Assembly (NCBI GenBank): GCA_902595375.1
Contig: CACJPW010000005.1
Coordinates: forward strand, 1-42,309
Length of the DNA: 42,309 nt
Source: an uncultured Pelagibacteraceae bacterium
GTDB lineage: Bacteria; Pseudomonadota; Alphaproteobacteria; Pelagibacterales; Pelagibacteraceae
Direction of reading: 5' to 3'
Under the pieces are notes generated by a model. It saw only the letters and a list, made by a program, of their open reading frames with translations. It was not told the origin of the DNA and made no database searches. A program made the translations under genes and the position numbers. This document shows positions 33,745 through 42,309 of this stretch, in pieces; position 1 is the first letter of the stretch; each line of letters opens with the position of its first letter.

Positions 33745-34737
33745 ATGAATTTAGCAATTATTGGAGCATCTGGAAATGTAGGCAGAAAAACACTAGAGAT
33801 TTTGGAGAAATCAAAACTGCCGATTAAAAAACTATATCTAGTAGCTTCTTCCAAAAGCGCTGGGAAGATCATCAAATTTAGAAATGAAGATATTAAAATT
33901 GAAAAATTAGAGACCTTTGATTTTTCAAAAGCTAAAATTACTATATTCGCTGCAGGAAGTCTAATTGCAAAAGATTGGGTTCCCAAAGCAGCAAAAAAAA
34001 CTTTAGTTATTGATAACTCTAGTTTTTTCAGAATGCAAAAAGATGTGCCTTTAGTAGTGCCAGAGGTTAATGGTGAGGCTTTAAGAAAACATAATAATAT
34101 TATTGCTAATCCTAATTGTTCCACTATTCAAATGGTTTTAGCATTAAAACCATTACACGATGAATATAGGATCAAACGAGTTATAGTATCGACTTACCAA
34201 GCTGTGTCGGGTGCAGGTAAATCCTCGATGGATGAGCTTTTAGAACAGACTAAACAATATTTAGATGGGAAAAAAATAATATCAAAAAATTTTACAAAAC
34301 AAATTGCGTTTAATTTAATTCCGCATATCGATAATTTTGATAAAGGTGGTTACACAAAAGAAGAATTGAAAATGACTAACGAAACAAAGAAAATACTTGA
34401 TGAAAAAATTAATGTTACTGCAACTTGTGTTAGGGTTCCAATTAAAACTGGACACTCAGAGTCTATAAATATTGAATTTGAGAATTCATTTAATTTTGAT
34501 AATATCATTAAGATTTTAAAAGATGCTCCTGGCTGTAAGTTAATAGATGAACAAAAAGACGGAGGATATATTACACCGTTAGAAGCAGAGGGAGAGTATA
34601 CAACCTTTATTTCAAGATTAAGAAAAGACAATTCTAATATAAATGCTATTAATTTATGGGTTGTATCTGATAATTTGCTTAAAGGCGCGGCCTTAAATAC
34701 TGTGCAAATTGTCGAGACTCTGATGAAAAATTCTTAA
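33745..34737 (+). CDS. asd: Aspartate-semialdehyde dehydrogenase
   Basis: Asd reduces aspartyl phosphate to aspartate semialdehyde with NADPH, leading to lysine/DAP, threonine and methionine. The 330-residue protein has GASGNVGRKTLEIL for NADP binding (7-20), the catalytic Cys125 in NPNCSTIQM, and STYQAVSGAGKSSMDEL. The substrate-binding RVPIKTGHSESINIEF region carries the catalytic His. Length is normal. It is the last gene of the ffh-leu-asd run, with sdhC following after 20 bp. A 134-codon open frame on the opposite strand is a shadow. Confidence 0.97.
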   Translation: MNLAIIGASGNVGRKTLEILEKSKLPIKKLYLVASSKSAGKIIKFRNEDIKIEKLETFDFSKAKITIFAAGSLIAKDWVPKAAKKTLVIDNSSFFRMQKDVPLVVPEVNGEALRKHNNIIANPNCSTIQMVLALKPLHDEYRIKRVIVSTYQAVSGAGKSSMDELLEQTKQYLDGKKIISKNFTKQIAFNLIPHIDNFDKGGYTKEELKMTNETKKILDEKINVTATCVRVPIKTGHSESINIEFENSFNFDNIIKILKDAPGCKLIDEQKDGGYITPLEAEGEYTTFISRLRKDNSNINAINLWVVSDNLLKGAALNTVQIVETLMKNS

Positions 34738-34757
34738 AGTTCGTTTATAAGTCTTAT

Positions 34758-35144
34758 ATGCATAATAAAAATAATCCACTTAGTCCTCATCTGCAAATTT
34801 ATAGATGGCAAATATCTTCGTTGCTATCTATTACTCACCGTATAGTGGGCGTTATAAACGCAATTATTATTTCTTTTATTTGTTTATGGGTTTTATATTT
34901 ACTTCTCGGAGAAAACTCTTACAAAGTCTTAAATATTTTTCTTAATTCTTTTTTTGGAAAATTTCTGTCTCTTGCTTTCTGTTGGACTTTTAGCTTTCAA
35001 ATTTTAAATGAGATAAGACATTTAGCTTGGGATTTTGGTCTTGGATTTGACTTAAAAATATCAAAAATTACCGGTGTTTTAGTTTTTTTTGGATCATTTG
35101 TACTTACAATAATATTTTATTTTATAGGTAAAAACTTTATTTGA
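34758..35144 (+). CDS. sdhC: Succinate dehydrogenase cytochrome b556 subunit
   Basis: SdhC is one of the two membrane anchors of complex II and contributes to heme b and quinone binding. The 128-residue protein has the family start PLSPHLQIYRWQISSLLSIT, including the Ser/Arg quinone-site region SITHRIVGVINA, then three helices and the heme-ligand His in ILNEIRHLAWDFGLG. Position ahead of sdhD-A-B confirms it. The sdhD ATG starts two bases after its stop. Confidence 0.95.
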   Translation: MHNKNNPLSPHLQIYRWQISSLLSITHRIVGVINAIIISFICLWVLYLLLGENSYKVLNIFLNSFFGKFLSLAFCWTFSFQILNEIRHLAWDFGLGFDLKISKITGVLVFFGSFVLTIIFYFIGKNFI

Positions 35145-35146
35145 TT

Positions 35147-35470
35147 ATGCACACATCAACAAAAAAATGGATATTTACTAAAATTAGTTCATTAATTTTA
35201 ATTCCCTTTATGATCTGGTTTATAATTAATTTTGTTTCAATTTACGACCAAAGTTATTCAAAAGTGTTGTTATTTTTTTCAACGCAACCCTCAAAAATTC
35301 TATTCTCATTTTTTATTGTTAATGGGTTCTTTTTCTTCGCATTGACAATTAGTGAGATTTTTGAGGACTATATTAGCAATGAAAAATTCAAAAATGTCGC
35401 AAATAAATTCCTGAATTTATTTGCTATAACTATTTCATTAATGACAATAATAGGTATATATAATTTATGA
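35147..35470 (+). CDS. sdhD: Succinate dehydrogenase membrane anchor subunit
   Basis: The 107-residue protein has three hydrophobic helices (about 14-32, 45-67 and 85-105), as expected for SdhD. Sequence conservation is low, as is usual; [19 protein letters not shown] and the position between sdhC and sdhA support the call. The usual helix-2 heme-ligand His is not obvious to me, and the corresponding region reads [15 protein letters not shown] chose ATG 35147; a TTG at 35141 would add two residues. It overlaps sdhA by four bases. Confidence 0.85.
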   Translation: MHTSTKKWIFTKISSLILIPFMIWFIINFVSIYDQSYSKVLLFFSTQPSKILFSFFIVNGFFFFALTISEIFEDYISNEKFKNVANKFLNLFAITISLMTIIGIYNL

Positions 35471-37242
35471 AAGCTTATAAAATTATAGATCATAAATACG
35501 ACGTTGTAGTGCTTGGTGCAGGTGGATCTGGACTAAGAGCTGCTGTGGGATTATCAGAGGCTGGATTAAAAACAGCTTGTATATCAAAAGTTTTTCCAAC
35601 AAGAAGTCATACCTCTGCAGCACAGGGCGGGATATCCGCTGCATTAGGAAACATGGGTGAAGATGATTGGAGATGGCACATGTATGATACGGTTAAAGGT
35701 TCAGATTGGCTTGGAGACCAAGATGCAATTGAATACTTATGTAAAGAAGCTCCTAGGGCTGTTGTTGAGTTAGAAAGATATGGAGTTCCATTCAGTAGAA
35801 CTGAGGATGGTAAAATTTATCAAAGGCCTTTTGGGGGAATGACAAAAAATTACGGAAATGGAACTGCTCAAAGAACTTGCGCAGCTGCTGATAGAACAGG
35901 TCATGCAATTTTACACACATTATATGGCCAAGCCTTAAAACAAAACACAGAATTTTTTATTGAATATTTTGCTTTAGATTTAATTATGAAAAATGGGGAA
36001 TGCAAAGGTGTAATAGCTTGGAATTTAACTGACGGAACTATTCATAGATTTAGGTCACACATTACAATTATAGCAACAGGTGGATACGGAAAAGTTTATT
36101 ATTCTGCTACTTCAGCTCACACATGCACTGGTGATGGAAATGCTATGGTTTTAAGAGCAGGCTTACCCTTGCAAGATATGGAATTTGTTCAATTTCATCC
36201 AACCGGAATTTATGGTGTAGGATGTTTGATTACAGAGGGAGTTAGAGGTGAAGGCGGATTTCTTGTTAATGACAAAGGTGAGAGATTTATGGAAAGGTAC
36301 GCACCAAATGCTAAAGACTTGGCCTCAAGAGATGTTGTAAGTAGATCAATGGAAATGGAGATTAATGAAGGAAGAGGTGTTGGAAAAAACAAAGATCATA
36401 TTAATTTACATTTAGATCACTTAGATAAAAAAGTCATAGAGGAAAGATTACCAGGAATTTCGGAGGCTGCAAAAACTTTTGCGAATGTTGATGTAAGTAA
36501 AGAACCAATTCCAGTAGTGCCCACTGTACATTATAATATGGGAGGTATACCAACTAATTATAAAGCTGAGGTTCTTACTCTAAATGGCTCAGAAAAAACA
36601 GTGCCAGGGTTAATGGCTATAGGTGAAGCAGCATGTGTGTCAGTTCATGGAGCTAACCGTTTAGGCTCTAATTCATTAATTGATTTAGTAGTATTCGGAA
36701 GAGCTGCAGCAAAAAGAGCAGCAGAGTTAGTCAAACCAGGATCTCCTCATGAAGAAGTTGCAGATGTTGAGACAGACAAATGTTTAAACAGATTTGATAA
36801 AATAAGAAATTCAAGTGGTTCTACTTTGACGTCAGAACTAAGATTGAAAATGCAAAAAACTATGCAAACAAAGTGCGCAGTATTTAGAACTGAAAAAACA
36901 TTACAAGAGGGTGTTGATCAAATTAGAAAACCATATGAAGGTATGAACGACGTTTCTGTCAAAGATAAGTCCTTATTATTCAATACAGATTTAGTTGAAA
37001 CTTTGGAATTTGATAATTTGATTAGTCAAGCACTTACAACAATGGACTCCGCTTATAACAGAAAAGAAAGTAGAGGAGCACATGCAAGAGAAGATTATAC
37101 AAAAAGGGATGATAAAAACTTTATGAAACATACCTTAGCTTGGCAAGAAGGCAAAGAAGTGAAAATAAAGTATAGAGATGTGCACTCAAGAACTCTAACT
37201 AACGATGTTCAATATTTTCCACCAAAAGAGAGAGTTTATTAA
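35467..37242 (+). CDS. sdhA: Succinate dehydrogenase flavoprotein subunit
   Basis: SdhA oxidises succinate to fumarate with covalent FAD and passes electrons to SdhB. The 591-residue protein has the dinucleotide fold [10 protein letters not shown] (17-26), the FAD-linked His48 in [16 protein letters not shown], the active-site regions QFHPTGIYG and [18 protein letters not shown], and [20 protein letters not shown] near residue 400. All family motifs are intact. It overlaps sdhD by four bases and is followed by sdhB after 3 bp. Confidence 0.98.
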   Translation: MKAYKIIDHKYDVVVLGAGGSGLRAAVGLSEAGLKTACISKVFPTRSHTSAAQGGISAALGNMGEDDWRWHMYDTVKGSDWLGDQDAIEYLCKEAPRAVVELERYGVPFSRTEDGKIYQRPFGGMTKNYGNGTAQRTCAAADRTGHAILHTLYGQALKQNTEFFIEYFALDLIMKNGECKGVIAWNLTDGTIHRFRSHITIIATGGYGKVYYSATSAHTCTGDGNAMVLRAGLPLQDMEFVQFHPTGIYGVGCLITEGVRGEGGFLVNDKGERFMERYAPNAKDLASRDVVSRSMEMEINEGRGVGKNKDHINLHLDHLDKKVIEERLPGISEAAKTFANVDVSKEPIPVVPTVHYNMGGIPTNYKAEVLTLNGSEKTVPGLMAIGEAACVSVHGANRLGSNSLIDLVVFGRAAAKRAAELVKPGSPHEEVADVETDKCLNRFDKIRNSSGSTLTSELRLKMQKTMQTKCAVFRTEKTLQEGVDQIRKPYEGMNDVSVKDKSLLFNTDLVETLEFDNLISQALTTMDSAYNRKESRGAHAREDYTKRDDKNFMKHTLAWQEGKEVKIKYRDVHSRTLTNDVQYFPPKERVY

Positions 37243-37245
37243 GAT

Positions 37246-38022
37246 ATGGTTAAATTTAACCTACCACAAAATTCAAAAATCGAGGTAGGTAAGTATTACA
37301 AAGATCAAACTAATTCTAAAAATATAAAGAAGATACATATATACAGATGGGATCCCTCTAATAACGAAAATCCAAGAGTAGATACTTTTGAAGTTGATTT
37401 AGATAATTGTGGCCCCAAGGTGCTCGACATACTTTTTAAAATTAAAAATGAAATCGACCCTTCTTTAACATTTAGAAGATCTTGCGCACATGGAGTTTGT
37501 GGTTCTTGTGCAATGAATATCGACGGTGTTAATACACTAGCATGTATAAAATCACATATGGACATTAATGGTGATCTGAATATTTACCCTTTACCTCATT
37601 TAAAAGTTGTTAAGGATTTGATTGGCGATTTGACCACACTTTATAAACAGTATGAGTCAATTCAACCTTGGTTAAAGATTAATCAAACTGGACAAGAAAA
37701 AACAGAATTAAAGCAATCTCAAAAAGATAGAGAAAAATTAGACGGTTATTATGAGTGCATCTTATGTGCGTGCTGCTCAACTTCTTGTCCTAGTTATTGG
37801 TGGAACGGTGACAAGTATTTGGGTCCCGCAGTCTTACTTCAGGCCTACAGGTGGATAAACGATAGTAGAGATGGTGAAAAACAAGAAAGATTAAAAAAAG
37901 TTGCGGATGAGCTTAAACTCTACAGGTGTCATACTATTATGAATTGTACAAATTCTTGTCCTAAAGGCCTTAATCCAGCTAAAGCTATAGGATCGATAAA
38001 AAAAATGCTTGCAACAAGCTAA
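37246..38022 (+). CDS. sdhB: Succinate dehydrogenase iron-sulfur subunit
   Basis: SdhB carries the three iron-sulfur clusters that lead electrons to quinone. The 258-residue protein has the 2Fe-2S ligands Cys80, Cys85, Cys88 and Cys100 ([14 protein letters not shown] and LAC), then the 4Fe-4S motif with Cys171, 174 and 177 in [13 protein letters not shown], and the 3Fe-4S region [17 protein letters not shown]. The sdhCDAB order and spacing are standard. mmsA starts 23 bp downstream. Confidence 0.98.
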   Translation: MVKFNLPQNSKIEVGKYYKDQTNSKNIKKIHIYRWDPSNNENPRVDTFEVDLDNCGPKVLDILFKIKNEIDPSLTFRRSCAHGVCGSCAMNIDGVNTLACIKSHMDINGDLNIYPLPHLKVVKDLIGDLTTLYKQYESIQPWLKINQTGQEKTELKQSQKDREKLDGYYECILCACCSTSCPSYWWNGDKYLGPAVLLQAYRWINDSRDGEKQERLKKVADELKLYRCHTIMNCTNSCPKGLNPAKAIGSIKKMLATS

Positions 38023-38045
38023 AACCTTATTTATTCAATTACATC

Positions 38046-40503
<2,458 letters not shown>

Positions 40504-41310
40504 TTAATTTTTTGTAAGAACCAACTGCCTACCCATACAAAATATACTTGGAAAAAATCTTACCAAAATTTTATCTATACGATGAAGAATATTTAAAAAA
40601 AAATTATTCATAGGAATACATTTCGTTTTAGAAGTTACCCCCCCTGAATTTAAAAAGATTAAACATTCGGTAAACTTTTCGTGTTCTATTTTAAAATATT
40701 TTCCTAAATTTTCTTCAAATTTTTTTCGATCATCAAATATTAAGTGGGGAACAGCAATATTCCCGTGCCACGCATTTGTTTCATCGCTTTTTGGTTCTCT
40801 TTCATCCCAAACATTAAGAGTAAAATCGAAACCCTCATGCTTCATTAAAATTGTAGCTAGCTGAAAAACTAGAGAACAGTAAGACTCAAAAATAATTAAC
40901 TTACCTTTCTTTTTTAAAATACGATTCATCTCTTTGAAAAATTTTATAGGAAATGGAATGTGATGTACCATATTAGATGCGATTACATAATCGAAGCTGT
41001 CATTGCCAAATCCTGTGCTCTGAGCGTCAATATTTTTAAAATCTAGATGATCATCTTCTCCTAAATCTGATAATTTAAAGTTTTTATTTAAAATAAATTC
41101 CCTAGAAAACCCAGCTCCAGATCCCACCTCAATTCCAACATCATTTTCTTCAATAAAATTATTCATCCAAGAAAATCTTTTATTTAATAGAAATTGAACA
41201 TTTTTTGAGTTTGAGGAATAATACAATTCTCTTGCTATTTTCGTGTTAGCGATAGATTTCATTCGATTCTCATCATTAGAAAACTGAATTTTTTTAAAAA
41301 ATTTGATCAT
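40504..41310 (-). CDS. Class I SAM-dependent methyltransferase
   Basis: The 268-residue protein has a Rossmann-fold methyltransferase domain: motif I IEVGSGAGFS at 60-69, an acidic post-I segment, motif IV FDYVIASNMVHHIPFP at about 105-120, and LKKKGKLIIFES after it. The acceptor is unknown. The C-terminal region (about 200-268) is specific, with CLIFLNSGGVTSKTKCIPMN. Its partner upstream on the opposite strand is a glycosyltransferase-like membrane protein, so a role in polysaccharide or lipid modification is possible, by inference. It meets mdh tail to tail with no spacer. Confidence 0.83.
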   Translation of the reverse strand: MIKFFKKIQFSNDENRMKSIANTKIARELYYSSNSKNVQFLLNKRFSWMNNFIEENDVGIEVGSGAGFSREFILNKNFKLSDLGEDDHLDFKNIDAQSTGFGNDSFDYVIASNMVHHIPFPIKFFKEMNRILKKKGKLIIFESYCSLVFQLATILMKHEGFDFTLNVWDEREPKSDETNAWHGNIAVPHLIFDDRKKFEENLGKYFKIEHEKFTECLIFLNSGGVTSKTKCIPMNNFFLNILHRIDKILVRFFPSIFCMGRQLVLTKN

Positions 41311-41327
41311 CTTTTCAATTATATAAA

Positions 41328-41356
41328 TTTAAAAAAAACTGATATGAGTTTATAAT
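41328..41356 (+). promoter_or_regulatory. Candidate promoter for the membrane glycosyltransferase-like gene
   Basis: TTTAAA (41328-41333) and a perfect TATAAT (41351-41356) are 17 bp apart, in the 66-bp gap between the divergent methyltransferase and membrane-protein genes. The -35 matches only four of six bases, and the region is very AT-rich, so chance is possible. Confidence 0.3.
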
Positions 41357-41376
41357 ACTGTCAATCTTTTCAAAAC

Positions 41377-42309
41377 ATGTTTTTAAAAAAAAACACAACC
41401 AAAGAAGTTCTAATTATTATAGGAATTTCTATTTACGCTTTTTATGTAAATTGGATAAGTGGTAATATTGGAGTTATACCGATTGACTCTTTCGGTTTTT
41501 TAGACACTGGCTACAGCATTTTAAATGGAAAATTACCAATAAGAGATTTTTGGATATTTACTGGTCTAGTTGTTGATTACATGGAAGCAGGCTTTATTTA
41601 TATTTTTGGAAATAATTGGAATAGCCATTTAATTCATTCATCATTTATGAATATTTTAGCTACATACATTTTTTATATTTTTTTTAAAGAATTCGAATTA
41701 GAAAAAAAATATCTAATAATTTATTGTCTTTCTTTCGCAACTCTATGCTACCCTGTTTCTGGTACACCATTCGCGTACTTACACTCATATATTTTTTCTC
41801 TCATTGCTATAATGTTTTTTATACTAGCTTTAAAAAACGGTAAAAAAACTACTTGGTTCGCTTTACCTTTTATAGCTTTTCTAGCTTTCTTCTCAATGCA
41901 AACTCCCTCAGCTTTTATTTTGTTGATCCTTTTTTTTGCATTAGCAACTAATTTTTATTATAAAAAAAAAATTAAAAATTTTAACTTTTTTATATTTGGT
42001 TGTTTATCGACTTCAATTATTTTTTTTCTCTTTTTATTTATAACAAAAACTGAATTAATAAATTTTGTATATCAGTATATTTTGTTTCCATTATCAATAG
42101 GAGAAGGCAGAGTTGCAAGTAGTGAAGTGGCTTATGTAAGTTTAATTGACCAACTTAACTTAAAAAGATTATTTGGTGATTTCAAATTTATACATATTTT
42201 ATTTATCCCATTGATAATTTTTACTATTAAAAATTTAAAAAAAAAAAATGCTATTCTAAATCTCTTGAATTTAACTTTCATTTTTTCTATTTTAGGTTTT
42301 TTGTTTAAT
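41377..42309 (+). CDS. Polytopic membrane protein, GT-C glycosyltransferase-like, 3' truncated by window
   Basis: The frame starts at ATG 41377 and stays open for 311 codons to the window end, so the C-terminus is missing. After a first hydrophobic helix (about 11-27), residues 40-60 read DSFGFLDTGYSILNGKLPIR followed by DFW. This D-x-x-Y/F-x-L-x-x-G-x-x-P-x-R-D-F pattern is seen in GT-C type glycosyltransferases such as the ArnT/PMT and O-mannosyltransferase groups, which use polyprenyl-phosphate sugars. At least seven further hydrophobic segments follow. It may begin a surface-polysaccharide gene set. The family call is tentative. Confidence 0.55.
   Translation, partial: MFLKKNTTKEVLIIIGISIYAFYVNWISGNIGVIPIDSFGFLDTGYSILNGKLPIRDFWIFTGLVVDYMEAGFIYIFGNNWNSHLIHSSFMNILATYIFYIFFKEFELEKKYLIIYCLSFATLCYPVSGTPFAYLHSYIFSLIAIMFFILALKNGKKTTWFALPFIAFLAFFSMQTPSAFILLILFFALATNFYYKKKIKNFNFFIFGCLSTSIIFFLFLFITKTELINFVYQYILFPLSIGEGRVASSEVAYVSLIDQLNLKRLFGDFKFIHILFIPLIIFTIKNLKKKNAILNLLNLTFIFSILGFLFN

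Noticed and set aside
33720-34124. A 134-codon open frame opposite asd
   Set aside because: Asd is complete with all motifs; the antisense frame has no recognisable domain.

Overview
The window is strongly AT-rich. Its genes are packed with 1-30 bp overlaps or gaps of a few bases, and no non-coding stretch exceeds about 175 bp. Most genes have clear alphaproteobacterial relatives. The gene content (folD, argG, ccmCDEFGH, glcDEF with a TRAP transporter, ffh-rpsP-trmD-rplS, leuCDB-asd, sdhCDAB, mmsA, mdh) and the base composition point to a streamlined marine alphaproteobacterium of the SAR11 / Pelagibacterales type. This is an inference from style and content. No rRNA gene is present to confirm it. 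I saw no tRNA, IS element, prophage, CRISPR array or restriction system.

Layout. (1) 1-6990, housekeeping: the end of an MscS-type channel, yggT and folD on the plus strand; a minus-strand run of a Tas-like aldo/keto reductase, an IalB-like secreted protein, argG and a PsiE-like protein; then a BI-1 family protein, DUF2794 and yciB, and hspQ. (2) 7164-11281, a cytochrome c maturation operon ccmC-D-E-F-G-H, preceded by a 173-bp gap holding two predicted hairpins. (3) 11325-11828, a PagL-like outer-membrane protein. (4) 11834-25632, a 2-hydroxyacid / C2 module: FMN-dependent 2-hydroxyacid dehydrogenase, class I aminotransferase, glycolate oxidase glcD-glcE-glcF, D-2-hydroxyacid dehydrogenase, TRAP binding protein, a strong terminator, then TRAP dctQ-dctM, amidase, a 60-aa membrane protein, EamA transporter and alpha/beta hydrolase. 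(5) 25615-27355, minus-strand dapF-ftsY. (6) 27520-34737: ffh, rpsP, trmD, rplS, leuC, leuD, leuB, asd; rimM is missing from its usual place, and a structured leader lies upstream of ffh. (7) 34758-40503: sdhC-D-A-B, mmsA and mdh. (8) 40504-42309, a change of style: a SAM methyltransferase on the minus strand and the start of a large membrane glycosyltransferase-like protein, as found at the edge of a surface-polysaccharide region.

How the genes work together. The central module looks like uptake and oxidation of small hydroxy or oxo acids: TRAP import, oxidation of glycolate or lactate by GlcDEF and the FMN enzyme to glyoxylate or pyruvate, then transamination or NAD(P)H-dependent reduction. 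Succinate dehydrogenase, MmsA and malate dehydrogenase carry products into the TCA cycle. Ffh and FtsY, the two SRP-pathway GTPases, sit back to back around the structured leader at about 27.4 kb.

The signals I rate most interesting are the ffh leader (27418-27510), the C-rich-loop hairpin before ccmC (7065-7116), the hydroxyacid module as a unit, the dctP/dctQ terminator, and the Lys/Glu-rich tails on both ribosomal proteins flanking trmD. None is proven to be a new system. The checks are given with each finding.
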